Assembly (NCBI RefSeq): GCF_003589745.1
Contig: NZ_CP032364.1
Coordinates: 2,604,001 to 2,668,000 of the forward strand
Direction of reading: 5' to 3'
Length of the DNA: 64,000 nt
Source of the DNA: Lachnoanaerobaculum umeaense
GTDB lineage: Bacteria; Bacillota; Clostridia; Lachnospirales; Lachnospiraceae
Below the pieces are notes generated by a model that had not been told where the DNA came from, ran no database searches, and worked only from the letters and a program-made list of their open reading frames with translations. Below are positions 45,611 to 55,279 of this stretch, in pieces (position 1 is the stretch's first letter; every line of letters starts with the position of its first letter). A program made the translations under genes and the position numbers.

Positions 45611-46561
45611 ATGAAAAAAACATCTCACTTACTGATACTTTTAATACTTAGCATACTGCTTGTCGCATGTAGCTCATCTGAAAGTAAGAGGGAAGATACG
45701 AAGCCTGAAATAACCTCTGAAAATTCTTCAGATGAAAAAAACACTGCTGTGGCTTCCTCTAACCCAGTGGAAGAAACATCCTCTCAAAACGAAAGTCCTT
45801 ATCCCATTAAAAACTATGTTGTTATTGATAAAGATAATTATTCAATAACTGTAGACAGTATGGGTTGGGATAATGTATCTAACCTTGCCTATCTTAATAT
45901 TACACTGGAAAATAAATCTACTGATAAAACATATGTTTTTAATACCGAAGACAGCTTTATAAACGGATTACAGGTACATATACCTATGTTTGAGTCAGCT
46001 CAAGCAGGTTCAAAATCACAAGTAGTATGGTATCTTGATCCGTTAAATGAATCTATTACTGTTAAGGATATTACGGATATTGAAGCACTAATTCATGTTT
46101 ATGAATATGATGGTAAGGAAAGTACTGAAATAGATACAGAAACAATTCATATTTATCCCTATGGTCAAGACAACACTACTACATATGTGTACGAACCAAA
46201 GGATACAGATAAAGTTCTTATCGATAATGATTATTGTACCATTATTCTTGTAGGATCAGATATGAATAATGTGAACTATATTCTGAAACTATATATTGTT
46301 AATAAAACAGATGAAACTATGAATATTAGCACCGGTGAAAATTATATAGACGGCAAGAAAATTAAAAATCCACCTTATTTCCCACTAATCAAACCGCAAA
46401 AAAGCACTTTTGAAACTATAGAATGGTCTGTTAGTACTATTACAGATCAAGATATAGATCCATCTAATATCTCAAATATAAGTTTTTTTGTAGATGCATA
46501 TGCAAATGGGCACCTAAATGAAGAACATTTCTTTAAGGAAACTATCAGTTTTACACCATAG
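45611..46561 (+). CDS. Putative lipoprotein with two similar beta domains
   Basis: The 316-residue protein has a lipoprotein signal (LLILLILSILLVAC, lipobox Cys at about residue 20) followed by a Ser/Glu/Asn-rich linker. Two similar segments of ~110 residues follow, each with the order IDxDxYxI...V/L..GxD..N..Y.L.L.I.NKT.. (around residues 74-190 and 200-315). They resemble DUF4352-like immunoglobulin folds. The protein would be tethered on the outer face of the membrane. Function unknown. The SD AAAAGGAG precedes the ATG. The gene is AT-rich relative to the housekeeping genes. Confidence 0.72.
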   Translation: MKKTSHLLILLILSILLVACSSSESKREDTKPEITSENSSDEKNTAVASSNPVEETSSQNESPYPIKNYVVIDKDNYSITVDSMGWDNVSNLAYLNITLENKSTDKTYVFNTEDSFINGLQVHIPMFESAQAGSKSQVVWYLDPLNESITVKDITDIEALIHVYEYDGKESTEIDTETIHIYPYGQDNTTTYVYEPKDTDKVLIDNDYCTIILVGSDMNNVNYILKLYIVNKTDETMNISTGENYIDGKKIKNPPYFPLIKPQKSTFETIEWSVSTITDQDIDPSNISNISFFVDAYANGHLNEEHFFKETISFTP

Positions 46562-46679
46562 GTATATAAAACAAAACTTTTTGATAAGATCAGAACTATT
46601 GGTTCTCATAATGATAATGTTATAAATTCAGGTGATCTTTTATTGCTAAATTACAGTTAATAATATTAAAGGAGAGTAT

Positions 46680-47318
46680 ATGGGAATAAATAAATTTACA
46701 GAGCAACAACTTGAAAAAGATTTAAGAAGAACTATGGAGATTACTTCTCCTGATTGGAAAATGCAAAATAACTATTACGATAAAACCAGCAATTTTATTT
46801 ATAGAATGAATTCATTAGACGAATGCTTGAGTGAAATCCAGCGTACAAAAGTAAATAAAGACTATGCACTTCATAGATGGTATAATTACATAACATCTAC
46901 TAGATGTGAATATATTTTCTGTGAGTATGGTGCAGTACATGATAGTGATAAATTTAACCATGATATTGATATCTATATCGACGGTATTCCTTTTGATGTT
47001 AAACTGACGCTATATCCTGCAAAGCTATCTTCCAGACCTTATGATTTGTCTACTCGTAAAGGAAAGGATGATATGATTCGCTGGTATTATAGTCACCAGT
47101 CTCAAGAAAATCGAAAGCAAATTTTAAACCGCTTATATGTAGTTTGTGATGCCGACACTTACAAAGAATGTTTACTCATGAAATGTAACTTTAGTCTAAT
47201 GCATAAACATATCAAAGATTTTATGAATTCTGTAAAGGTGCATGGTCTTAATGAAATAATAATTTCAGACAATGGTAAAGAGTATCATTTAAAAAGTGAT
47301 ATTATCCACATACATTAA
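46680..47318 (+). CDS. Candidate restriction endonuclease (PD-(D/E)XK-like)
   Basis: I do not recognise this 212-residue protein directly. A possible nuclease core is visible: Glu82 in FCEYGAVHD, Asp97 in HDIDIYI and the Asp106-x-Lys108 pair in FDVKLT, spaced like PD-(D/E)XK enzymes. It has no signal or membrane segments. It lies convergent to two DNA methyltransferase genes and shares a terminator with them, which makes a restriction role likely but unproven. The SD AAAGGAGAG precedes the ATG. Confidence 0.5.
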   Translation: MGINKFTEQQLEKDLRRTMEITSPDWKMQNNYYDKTSNFIYRMNSLDECLSEIQRTKVNKDYALHRWYNYITSTRCEYIFCEYGAVHDSDKFNHDIDIYIDGIPFDVKLTLYPAKLSSRPYDLSTRKGKDDMIRWYYSHQSQENRKQILNRLYVVCDADTYKECLLMKCNFSLMHKHIKDFMNSVKVHGLNEIIISDNGKEYHLKSDIIHIH

Positions 47319-47321
47319 TGT

Positions 47322-47359
47322 TTAAAGGTGAAGCAGTATAAAACTACTTCACCTTTTTA
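47322..47359. terminator. Bidirectional terminator between the PD-(D/E)XK gene and the methyltransferases
   Basis: TTAAAGGTGAAG pairs with CTTCACCTTTTTAA, with an inner AG/CT and A bulge. T/A tracts flank both sides, so it can stop both convergent transcripts. It covers the last codons of the methyltransferase gene. Confidence 0.8.
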
Positions 47360-48132
47360 AATACAAAAATATATTCATGTTTAAAAATATAAAAATCATT
47401 GGTGATGGCTCTATAACGCCATATTCCCTGCTGACTGGCCTTCCCCTTTGTTTCACCAAAGTTTTTTACCAATATAGCCTTTAATAAGAATCCCTTCTCA
47501 ATAAATTTATTCATGCAATGAAATCCCAAAGGAATCACCTGACTATTCGCATATTTATCTCCTATAACACAGGCACAATATCTGTTCTTTTCAAGATATT
47601 TTGTTGAATTATCAATGACATCACCAAATCCTTCCAAAAAACTCTCCAAAGTTTCCATATTTGACAGATCGTTCCTATCCTCTGAAAACTTTATAATATC
47701 CCAATAGGGCGGATGAAGTATCACGAACTGTAACTTTTTGATTCCGATATTTTCCATCAAATCGTCCATATTTACAGTTCGGCTATTACCCAAAATCACT
47801 TTTGCAATACATTTATTCTTTGTTTCAGTTTGAATACGCCCATAAGCTTCCTCTAACACTTCAGGCTGTAACTCAATACCGATAGAGTTTCTATCCATTC
47901 TCTGCGCTTCAATCAATGATGTCCCACTACCCATAAAAGGATCCAAAATCCAATCTCCCTTTTTGGTATACCTAGCAAATAGCTGGTGTGGTATTTGTGG
48001 TACAAAGTTTCCATGATAATTTCCGGAATGTGCTCCGGAATTATCACGCCTATCTATTATCCACAGAGAGTCCGTATTGATATCTTCATACTCTTTCCAT
48101 TTTTTAGGATCCAAATCATTATACTTTGCCAT
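47344..48132 (-). CDS. DNA methyltransferase (N6-adenine or N4-cytosine type)
   Basis: The ~262-residue protein has AdoMet motif I as LDPFMGSGTSL (about 64-74) and catalytic motif IV as ILHPPYW (about 139-145); the order I then IV is seen. A typical SAM-binding segment IGIELQPEV follows motif I. Methylation of an exocyclic amino group is expected; the base is not clear. The start uses the ATG at 48132 after AGGAGTG; this SD overlaps the end of the D12-type gene, so both are cotranscribed. Confidence 0.85.
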   Translation of the reverse strand: MAKYNDLDPKKWKEYEDINTDSLWIIDRRDNSGAHSGNYHGNFVPQIPHQLFARYTKKGDWILDPFMGSGTSLIEAQRMDRNSIGIELQPEVLEEAYGRIQTETKNKCIAKVILGNSRTVNMDDLMENIGIKKLQFVILHPPYWDIIKFSEDRNDLSNMETLESFLEGFGDVIDNSTKYLEKNRYCACVIGDKYANSQVIPLGFHCMNKFIEKGFLLKAILVKNFGETKGKASQQGIWRYRAITNDFYIFKHEYIFVFKKVK

Positions 48133-48142
48133 CAAATCACTC

Positions 48143-49144
48143 CTATTTTTTTATCAGACAGTGCAAGTATTCGGTTGTTGAGTTAGTCGCTATATTTCTA
48201 TTTTCATCTCTGTCTGCCTTAAATCTCCTATACTCCTTTGTGAAGAATTTATATTCTCCGTATTTTGACATTATATCTTTTATATTGTCTAAGCTCATAA
48301 GTCCTTCATTATTGTAGCTTAAAAAGATATATTTAAACTGCACATTCTTTATTAAATCATCAAAGGTATCTATGACCATTCGCTTTGAACAAAATTTGCT
48401 CTTTTGATCTGTTGAATCTCTAAGTCCTGTTACACCATTAAGCTTTGGATAGTCATACCTGGCAATAGTTTCTAAAACATGATAATTTGAACAATACTGT
48501 CTGGCATTGTATGGTGGATCAAGATATAGTACATCACCACTTATTCTTTTAATAAGTTCATTGATGTCCTCATTGTATACTTCTCCTACGCTACCGGAAA
48601 TTATTGGTAATAGCTCAAGTTGAAAACTTTTTTGTGCCGATTTTTTTATATGTTTTAAAAACGCTCCATATACAGACGCAGTATTTGCATATTTATCAAT
48701 CGAATTTATTAGACTTGACAAATAATAAAAATAAAGATTATCACTTATTTCACCACTTTGATGTAGTCGTTCAAGTTCAATCCTCATAGCATCACATTTC
48801 ATACCATTTTCATTAGTAAAATAATTTCTACCGGAGCCCGAGCCCTCACAGTAGTTTTTATAAATAAAACCTTCTACCGGAGTTAGAGCATTTAACTTAT
48901 CAAGCAGCTCCCTGTCAAGTTCACAACTATTTTCAATAAAATGCTTATTCAATACATAGCTATAATACTGTATGTCATTAGCAATTACCTTACAACCTTT
49001 TGCCTTATATGTCTGCCCCACAATGCCTGTACCTGCAAACAAATCTCCAAAAATAAAATCATCACCATTCTTATATCCGGTAATCTTCTCTATAGTTGTT
49101 TCCAAAAAATCCAGTAGAGAATATTTTGAACCTATATAATTCAT
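48143..49144 (-). CDS. D12-class DNA adenine N6-methyltransferase
   Basis: The 333-residue protein starts MNYIGSKYSLLDFL, has AdoMet motif I GDLFAGTGIVG (about 33-43), ANDIQYYS and catalytic motif IV YLDPPYNARQY. This is the class often called Dam/D12-like (alpha group). It modifies adenine in a specific target. A second methyltransferase follows at once, so the pair could modify the two strands of an asymmetric site, as in type IIS systems. The SD GGAGGAT precedes the ATG. Confidence 0.88.
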   Translation of the reverse strand: MNYIGSKYSLLDFLETTIEKITGYKNGDDFIFGDLFAGTGIVGQTYKAKGCKVIANDIQYYSYVLNKHFIENSCELDRELLDKLNALTPVEGFIYKNYCEGSGSGRNYFTNENGMKCDAMRIELERLHQSGEISDNLYFYYLSSLINSIDKYANTASVYGAFLKHIKKSAQKSFQLELLPIISGSVGEVYNEDINELIKRISGDVLYLDPPYNARQYCSNYHVLETIARYDYPKLNGVTGLRDSTDQKSKFCSKRMVIDTFDDLIKNVQFKYIFLSYNNEGLMSLDNIKDIMSKYGEYKFFTKEYRRFKADRDENRNIATNSTTEYLHCLIKK

Positions 49145-49239
49145 TTTTATCCTCCTGCCAAAAAGACATTATCATATTTAATTAAAAGAAACAATACAAA
49201 TATAATGTCTATCTTTTTTCTTAACAAAATATTTTTTTA

Positions 49240-49268
49240 TTGACATGCAAAAGTTTTTATATTAGAAT
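49240..49268 (+). promoter_or_regulatory. Promoter of the aroF-trp operon
   Basis: A consensus TTGACA is followed after 17 bp by TAGAAT. The transcript would start near 49275, just at the beginning of the T-box leader. Confidence 0.85.
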
Positions 49269-49274
49269 TCAAAA

Positions 49275-49566
49275 AATAATCAAACCGTTGATATGGAGAT
49301 AAAGTTAGTCATGACTTCACAGAGAGTCCGGGGAGGTGAGAGCCGGATAAGAAACAGTCTAGCAAATGGACCATGGAGGGTGTAGTCAAATGCCTCGGCA
49401 GAGTATACTACAACGTACGCATACGTTAGTTGCAAGGGATATGTAGGTATCCTAAAGTGCACAGGTCATGCTGTGAATCAAGGTGGCACCGCGATTTTTT
49501 ATTATTGAAATTTCGTCCTTGACAAATATTAACCTTTTTAGGTTTTTATTTGTCAGGGACTTTTTT
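49275..49566 (+). promoter_or_regulatory. T-box riboswitch leader (probably tRNA-Trp responsive) with terminator
   Basis: The leader holds stem I features (AGAGAGTCCGGGG, GGTGAGAGCCGG), the T-box AAGGTGGCACCGCG at 49480-49493, and a terminator stem (GTCCTTGACAAATA with TATTTGTCAGGGAC, 49515-49560) with six T residues at 49561. The T-box can pair with part of the terminator to form the antiterminator. A TGG at 49367-49369 followed by A is the best specifier candidate (another TGG is at 49374), fitting the trp genes below. Uncharged tRNA-Trp would prevent termination. Confidence 0.92.
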
Positions 49567-49587
49567 ATTTACTACATAGGAGGACTT

Positions 49588-50601
49588 ATGGTTTTTATTT
49601 TAAAAACAGGCATCAGTGAAGAGGCGATACAAAACTTTAGAAAAGAATTTGAAGATATAGGATTTGATACAATATATGCACCCGGAACAGAACATACAGC
49701 AGTTTGCTTAATCGGGAATACTTCAAAAATAGATATGGATACTATAGTGGCAACTCATCCGATAGTTGACTATGGAAAAAGGGTTACAGAAACTTATAAG
49801 GCTGCCGGTAGAACAGTTCATCCGGATGATACCATCATAAAGGTAAATGATATCAGTATAGGCACAGGGACATTTACTGTTATTGCAGGACCTTGCAGTG
49901 TGGAAACAAGTGAACAGATTACAAGGGTTGCAAGAAGCATAAAAACAAGTGGAGCTGTTATACTTCGTGGTGGTGCATTCAAACCAAGAACTTCTCCTTA
50001 TGCCTTCCAGGGACTTGGTAAGGAGGGGCTGGACTTCTTAGAGAGTGCCAAGGCGGCAGTTAACATTCCTATTATATCAGAAGTTATGAACCAAACTCAG
50101 CTACCAATGTTTGAAAATGTGGATATTATTCAAATAGGTGCCAGAAACATGCAAAACTTTGACTTGCTTAAAGAAGTTGGAAAGTTGAAAAAACCTATAC
50201 TTTTAAAGCGTGGACTTTGTAACACTATTGAAGAATTTCTTATGAGTGCTGAATATATCATGGCATCAGGCAATGAAAATGTCATACTTTGTGAACGTGG
50301 TATCAGAACCTTTGAAACTGCCACCAGGAATACTTTAGATCTTGGAGCAGTCGCACTTTTAAAAGAGAAAACCCATCTTCCGGTACTGGTGGATCCAAGC
50401 CATGCAGTGGGTATAAGATCACTTGTACCACCTCTTGCAAAGGCAGCACTTGCTGTCGGTGCTGACGGAATTATGATTGAAGTCCACAATGATCCTGCTA
50501 AAGCATTATGTGACGGTGCACAATCACTTGACCTTAAACAGTTTGATGATTTGATGGTTGAAATCAAAAAAAGAGTTGTACTTGAAGGAAAGACATTATA
50601 A
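49588..50601 (+). CDS. aroF: 3-deoxy-7-phosphoheptulonate (DAHP) synthase
   Basis: The 337-residue enzyme condenses PEP and erythrose-4-phosphate at the entry of the shikimate pathway. The N-terminal ~85 residues form the ferredoxin-like regulatory domain seen in Thermotoga-type enzymes. The barrel has AGPCSVET, GGAFKPRTSPYAFQG, IGARNMQNF, LLKRGL and VDPSHAVG. The start at 49588 follows AGGAGG; frames that begin further upstream lie inside the T-box and are rejected. It is the first gene of the trp operon. Confidence 0.94.
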   Translation: MVFILKTGISEEAIQNFRKEFEDIGFDTIYAPGTEHTAVCLIGNTSKIDMDTIVATHPIVDYGKRVTETYKAAGRTVHPDDTIIKVNDISIGTGTFTVIAGPCSVETSEQITRVARSIKTSGAVILRGGAFKPRTSPYAFQGLGKEGLDFLESAKAAVNIPIISEVMNQTQLPMFENVDIIQIGARNMQNFDLLKEVGKLKKPILLKRGLCNTIEEFLMSAEYIMASGNENVILCERGIRTFETATRNTLDLGAVALLKEKTHLPVLVDPSHAVGIRSLVPPLAKAALAVGADGIMIEVHNDPAKALCDGAQSLDLKQFDDLMVEIKKRVVLEGKTL

Positions 50602-50610
50602 AGGAGATTT

Positions 50611-52074
50611 ATGTATTACCCTACTTTAACTGAAATAGAAAAGATAAAAGAAACTAAAGAATATACTCTCGCACCGGTCAGTATGGAAATATTATCTGAC
50701 TTCATTACCCCTATAGAAGCTATACGGATTCTAAAGAAAGCATCTACACATGCCTATATGTTGGAATCAGCAAAGGCTAATGAGAGTTGGGGAAGATATA
50801 CATTCCTTGGATTTGATCCCACGCTTTCTATAAGCTGCATTGAAAGCAAAATGAGTTTGGACGGTGAGGATTTTACCTGTAATGATCCTACCGGTTATCT
50901 TAGAGATTTGTTAAAAAAATACAAAAGCCCAAGACTCGCCTCTTTACCTCCTTTTACAGGCGGTTTGGTCGGATATTTTTCATTTGACTATATAAACTAT
51001 AAGGAATCAAGTATAAAAAGAAATGTAGAAGATTCTGAGGGCTTTAAGGATATTGATGTAATGCTTTTTAAGGATGTTATTGTATTTGATCATGTAAAGC
51101 AAAAAATTATCCTCATTACAAATATTTCACTTGATAAAGATATTCCTATTGCCTATGAGGACGCTATTAAAAATCTTGAGAAAATAAAGAGTCTTTTATT
51201 TACAGGCGAAAAATCCTATGAAACAGGGAAACTACTCTCTGAAGTAAAGCCTTTATTCTCACAAGAAGAATTTTCAAATATGATCACAAAGGCAAAGTAT
51301 CATATCAAGGAAGGTGATATCTTCCAGATAGTACTTTCAAACCGCCTACAGGCTGACTTTAGCGGAAGCCTTTTTGATACCTACAGAGTGCTTAGAACAG
51401 TAAACCCTTCACCGTATATGTTTTATTTTTCAGGTACTGATGTTGAGATTGCGGGAGCTTCACCTGAAACTTTGGTAAAGCTTGAAGACGGAATAATCCA
51501 CACATTCCCTCTTGCCGGTACAAGATCAAGAGGAAAAACCGGGGATGAGGACCTTCTTTTGGAAGAAGAATTACTTGCTGATAAAAAGGAACTGGCTGAA
51601 CATAATATGCTTGTAGATCTAGGCAGAAATGATCTTGGCAAGATAAGCAAATTTGGAAGTGTAAAGGTAGAAAAACTCCACTCTATAGAGAGATATTCAC
51701 ATGTAATGCATATAGGTTCTACTGTAAGGGGTGAAATAAGACCTGAAAATGATGCACTGGATGCACTTGAAGCTGTCCTTCCTGCAGGTACCCTCTCAGG
51801 TGCACCAAAGATTCGTGCCTGCCAGCTTATTGGTGAACTTGAAAATAACAAAAGAGGGGTTTATGGAGGGGCTATAGGATATATTGATTTTACCGGAAAT
51901 ATGGACACCTGTATTGCTATCAGGCTTGCATATAAGAAGAATGGAAAAGTATTTATCAGAAGCGGTGCCGGTATTGTAGCCGACTCAGAACCTGATAAGG
52001 AATATATGGAAAGCATAAATAAGGCAGGTGCTGTAGTAGACGCATTAAGAAAAGCTCAGGAGGTAAACAAATGA
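50611..52074 (+). CDS. trpE: Anthranilate synthase component I
   Basis: The 487-residue enzyme turns chorismate into anthranilate with ammonia from TrpG. The N-terminal part has the Trp-binding-type LES element in YMLESAKANESWGRY; the chorismate site has FPLAGTRSRGKTGDED, HNMLVDLGRNDLGK, YSHVMHIGSTVRG and RSGAGIVADSEPDKEY. It is likely feedback-inhibited by tryptophan as in relatives. The SD AAGGAG precedes the ATG 9 bp after aroF. Its stop overlaps the trpG start by 4 bp. Confidence 0.95.
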   Translation: MYYPTLTEIEKIKETKEYTLAPVSMEILSDFITPIEAIRILKKASTHAYMLESAKANESWGRYTFLGFDPTLSISCIESKMSLDGEDFTCNDPTGYLRDLLKKYKSPRLASLPPFTGGLVGYFSFDYINYKESSIKRNVEDSEGFKDIDVMLFKDVIVFDHVKQKIILITNISLDKDIPIAYEDAIKNLEKIKSLLFTGEKSYETGKLLSEVKPLFSQEEFSNMITKAKYHIKEGDIFQIVLSNRLQADFSGSLFDTYRVLRTVNPSPYMFYFSGTDVEIAGASPETLVKLEDGIIHTFPLAGTRSRGKTGDEDLLLEEELLADKKELAEHNMLVDLGRNDLGKISKFGSVKVEKLHSIERYSHVMHIGSTVRGEIRPENDALDALEAVLPAGTLSGAPKIRACQLIGELENNKRGVYGGAIGYIDFTGNMDTCIAIRLAYKKNGKVFIRSGAGIVADSEPDKEYMESINKAGAVVDALRKAQEVNK

Positions 52075-52637
52075 TTCTATTGATTGATAATTATGACAGT
52101 TTTTCCTACAACCTGTTTCAAATGGTAGGTGAAATTCATCCGGATATAAAAGTAATAAGAAATGATGAAATGACTGTGGAAGAAATAAAAGCTCTTGCTC
52201 CCGCAAAGATTATTATCTCACCGGGTCCCGGAAGACCTGAGGATGCAGGCGTAATTATAGATGTAATAAAGGAGCTTGGACAAAGTATTCCGATCCTTGG
52301 AGTTTGTCTTGGACATCAGGCAATTTGTATGGCCTTTGGAGCAACAGTAACCTATGCCAAGGAGCTGATGCATGGAAAAGACTCTCTTACATATTTTGAT
52401 ACCTCCGGTACTATTTTTTTTAATTTACCCCCGAAGAGTAAGGTTGCCAGATATCACTCTCTTGCTGCAAGTAAAGACACCATTCCTAACGATTTAAAAG
52501 TGGTAGCAAAAACAGATGATGGTGAAGTAATGGCGGTAGAACATAGCAGCTACCCAATCTATGGAGTGCAGTTCCATCCGGAATCCATAATGACAGAATA
52601 TGGAAAAGAAATGTTGAGAAATTTTATACAGAATTGA
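52071..52637 (+). CDS. trpG: Anthranilate synthase component II (glutamine amidotransferase)
   Basis: The 188-residue class I amidotransferase supplies ammonia to TrpE. The triad is visible: Cys in GVCLGHQAI, His and Glu in QFHPESIM. LLIDNYDSFSYNLFQ is the family start. It overlaps trpE by 4 bp, so translation is coupled. Directly after it lies copy 3 of the hairpin repeat, before trpD. Confidence 0.95.
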   Translation: MILLIDNYDSFSYNLFQMVGEIHPDIKVIRNDEMTVEEIKALAPAKIIISPGPGRPEDAGVIIDVIKELGQSIPILGVCLGHQAICMAFGATVTYAKELMHGKDSLTYFDTSGTIFFNLPPKSKVARYHSLAASKDTIPNDLKVVAKTDDGEVMAVEHSSYPIYGVQFHPESIMTEYGKEMLRNFIQN

Positions 52638-52639
52638 AA

Positions 52640-52860
52640 TTTTAGCCATACATTATAGGTTTTATTTTGTAATCCCTGTAGCGATTAGTTCTTTCGCAAA
52701 AGCGAGATAGGATTAAGCAACCGAGGACTTGTTTGAGTGTAGTTCGCTGTTCTTCAAGCGAACAAACGAGTTCCGCAGGTTGCGTAAAATCCTACAAAGC
52801 TTTAAGAAAGAACTGCGATTGGGATTACAAACTTTAAAACCTATAAGATAATGAACTGAA
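52640..52860 (-). repeat. Hairpin repeat/MITE-like element, copy 3 (diverged)
   Basis: This copy has the same orientation as copy 2. The inner hairpin is well kept (TTTGTAATCCC at 52666 with GGGATTACAAA at 52821; AGTTCTTTC at 52687 with GAAAGAACT at 52806; GTTCGCT/AGCGAAC at the apex), but its terminal repeats are decayed (TGAACTGAAAGG at the right). The exact ends are uncertain. It lies inside the trp operon between trpG and trpD. Confidence 0.85.
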
Positions 52861-52868
52861 AGGATAAT

Positions 52869-53885
52869 ATGATTAAGGAAGCTATTGTAAAGATTGTAAA
52901 TAAAGAAGATTTAACTTTTAATGAAGCTTATGCAGTTATGAATGAAATCATGAACGGTGAGACTTCTCCTACACAAAATGCCGCATTTCTTGCAGCTCTT
53001 TCTACAAAGAGTGCGAAAGCGGAAACCACACAGGAAATCGCAGGTTGTGCTATGGCTATGAGAGAGCATGCCACTGCTGTTGATACAGATTTTGACCTCT
53101 TTGAAATAGTAGGTACTGGCGGTGATAATGCCGGAAGCTTCAATATTTCTACAACCTCAGCTATAGTAGCTGCTGCCGGCGGTATGAAAGTAAGTAAACA
53201 TGGAAACAGAGCCGCTTCTTCCAAATGTGGTACAGCCGACTGTTTAGAGGCATTGGGCGTAAATATTGAAGAAGATCCAAAAAAATGCAAAGAGCTTTTG
53301 GAAAAGGTCGGCATGTGCTTTTTCTTTGCTCAAAAATATCATAGTTCTATGAAATATGTAGGTGCTATAAGAAAGGAGCTTGGATTTAGAACAGTTTTTA
53401 ATATACTTGGGCCTCTTACAAATCCGGCAAAACCGAAGTGCCAGCTCCTTGGAGTATATGATGAATACCTAATAGAACCTCTCGCAAAAGTGCTTGTAGA
53501 TCTTGGAGTTAAAAGAGGTATGGTTGTATATGGTATGGATAAACTGGATGAGATATCACTCTCCGCTCCTACTAAAGTTTGCGAAATAAAGAATAATTCA
53601 CTACATACCTATGAAATCAAGCCCGAAGATTTTGGGATTTCCCGTTGTAAAAAGCAAGATTTAGTAGGTGGAGATCCTAAAGAAAATGCAGCAATTACTC
53701 TTACTATATTAAATGGTGAAAAAGGACCTAAGAGAGATGCCGTACTTTTGAATGCCGGAGCAGCACTCTATATAGGAGGTAAGGCAAACAGTATAATGGA
53801 AGGAATAAATCTTGCAAGAAATCTTATCGACAGCAAAAAAGCCCTTAAGATTTTGGAAGATTTTATAAGGATAAGCAATGAGTAA
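52869..53885 (+). CDS. trpD: Anthranilate phosphoribosyltransferase
   Basis: The 338-residue enzyme attaches phosphoribosyl to anthranilate. Motifs are [18 protein letters not shown] (PRPP-binding glycine loop), [18 protein letters not shown] and [15 protein letters not shown]. The SD AAAGGA lies in the last bases of the repeat element. It overlaps trpC by 8 bp. The repeat separates it from trpEG, so expression may differ between trpEG and trpDCFBA. Confidence 0.95.
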   Translation: MIKEAIVKIVNKEDLTFNEAYAVMNEIMNGETSPTQNAAFLAALSTKSAKAETTQEIAGCAMAMREHATAVDTDFDLFEIVGTGGDNAGSFNISTTSAIVAAAGGMKVSKHGNRAASSKCGTADCLEALGVNIEEDPKKCKELLEKVGMCFFFAQKYHSSMKYVGAIRKELGFRTVFNILGPLTNPAKPKCQLLGVYDEYLIEPLAKVLVDLGVKRGMVVYGMDKLDEISLSAPTKVCEIKNNSLHTYEIKPEDFGISRCKKQDLVGGDPKENAAITLTILNGEKGPKRDAVLLNAGAALYIGGKANSIMEGINLARNLIDSKKALKILEDFIRISNE

Positions 53886-54681
53886 AGAAATAACCATTTT
53901 AGATACAATATCCACATACACAAAATGGAGAATTGAAGAACAGAAAAAAAATATTCCACTGTCCTTAATCAGAGCCGAGGCAGAAAAAATCATAGCCGAA
54001 AAGTTTATTTTTGAAAATACTTTAAAAAAGCCTGAGCTATCCTTTATATGTGAATGTAAAAAGGCTTCTCCATCCAAAGGAATTATTGCAAAAGACTTTC
54101 CCTATCTTGCAATTGCAAAGGAATACGAAGATGCAGGTGCAAACTGTATCTCAGTACTTACAGAACCTAAGTGGTTTCTTGGAAGTGATAAATATTTAAA
54201 GGAAATATCAAATATAGTCAATATTCCACTCCTTAGAAAAGATTTTACTATTGATGAATATATGATATATGAAGCCAAAGCAATGGGAGCTTCCTGTGTT
54301 CTTTTAATTTGCTCCATATTATCTGTGGAGGAATTGCAATATTTTAAAGACATATGTGATGATCTTGGACTTTCAACTCTTATAGAATGTCATGATGAAT
54401 CTGAAATAGAAAAAGCCTTAAAGGTAAATGCTCGTATGATCGGTGTAAATAACAGAAATCTAAAGGACTTCTCCGTAAACACAGATAACAGTAAAAGACT
54501 TCGAAACCTTGTGCCTAAGGATATCTTATTTGTTTCTGAAAGCGGCGTAAACAGCCCTGAAGATATAAAAAATATTATTGATATGGGTGCTGATGCCGCT
54601 TTGGTAGGTGAAGTACTAATGCGTGCAGAAAATAAGAAATTCACTTTGGATTGGTTAAAGGGAAAATATGACAAAGATTAA
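53878..54681 (+). CDS. trpC: Indole-3-glycerol phosphate synthase
   Basis: The 267-residue TIM barrel closes the indole ring. It carries [46 protein letters not shown] and [12 protein letters not shown], all hallmarks with the catalytic Lys and Glu. It is a stand-alone enzyme, not fused to TrpF. The gene overlaps trpD and trpF (14 bp), indicating tight coupling. Confidence 0.95.
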   Translation: MSKEITILDTISTYTKWRIEEQKKNIPLSLIRAEAEKIIAEKFIFENTLKKPELSFICECKKASPSKGIIAKDFPYLAIAKEYEDAGANCISVLTEPKWFLGSDKYLKEISNIVNIPLLRKDFTIDEYMIYEAKAMGASCVLLICSILSVEELQYFKDICDDLGLSTLIECHDESEIEKALKVNARMIGVNNRNLKDFSVNTDNSKRLRNLVPKDILFVSESGVNSPEDIKNIIDMGADAALVGEVLMRAENKKFTLDWLKGKYDKD

Positions 54682-55279
54682 GCTATGTGGCATGACAAGT
54701 GAAGATGATATCAAAGTGATAAATGAAGTATTACCTGACTATATCGGATTTGTATTTGCAAATAAAAGCAAAAGGTATATATCCTTTGATATAGCAAAAT
54801 TATTAAAATCAAAACTTGACTCAAGAGTAAAGGCTGTAGGTGTATTTGTAAATGAAGATATCGAAAACATAATTTATTTAGTCAAAAACAATATAATTGA
54901 TATTGTACAGCTCCATGGAAATGAAGATGACGACTATATAAATAAATTACGGACAAAGATAAATTCACCTATAATATATGCCTATCAGATAAAATCAAAA
55001 GCTGATATAAAATCAATAAATAAGGAAACGGATTTTATTTTATTGGATGCCGGTGCCGGCTGTGGGAAGACCTTTGACGAAAATTTACTTGATGGTTTTG
55101 ATAGAGAATATTTTTTAGCGGGTGGGCTCTCCATAGGTAATGTAAAAGAAAAAATAATGAAACTACATCCATTCGGTGTGGATGTAAGCTCAGGAATAGA
55201 AACTGAAGGCAAAAAAGATGCCGCTAAAATGAGAAAATTTGTAAGTTTAGTAAGAGAGGTGAAAAATGACAGATATTAA
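54668..55279 (+). CDS. trpF: Phosphoribosylanthranilate isomerase
   Basis: The 203-residue TIM barrel performs the Amadori rearrangement before ring closure. [10 protein letters not shown] holds the catalytic Cys and [13 protein letters not shown] the phosphate-binding C-terminal motif; [11 protein letters not shown] and [11 protein letters not shown] are also typical. It overlaps trpC by 14 bp and trpB by 14 bp. Confidence 0.94.
   Translation: MTKIKLCGMTSEDDIKVINEVLPDYIGFVFANKSKRYISFDIAKLLKSKLDSRVKAVGVFVNEDIENIIYLVKNNIIDIVQLHGNEDDDYINKLRTKINSPIIYAYQIKSKADIKSINKETDFILLDAGAGCGKTFDENLLDGFDREYFLAGGLSIGNVKEKIMKLHPFGVDVSSGIETEGKKDAAKMRKFVSLVREVKNDRY

Noticed and set aside
49483..49587. Upstream extension of aroF
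   Set aside because: It covers the T-box and terminator; the ATG at 49588 has a full SD and matches the family start.
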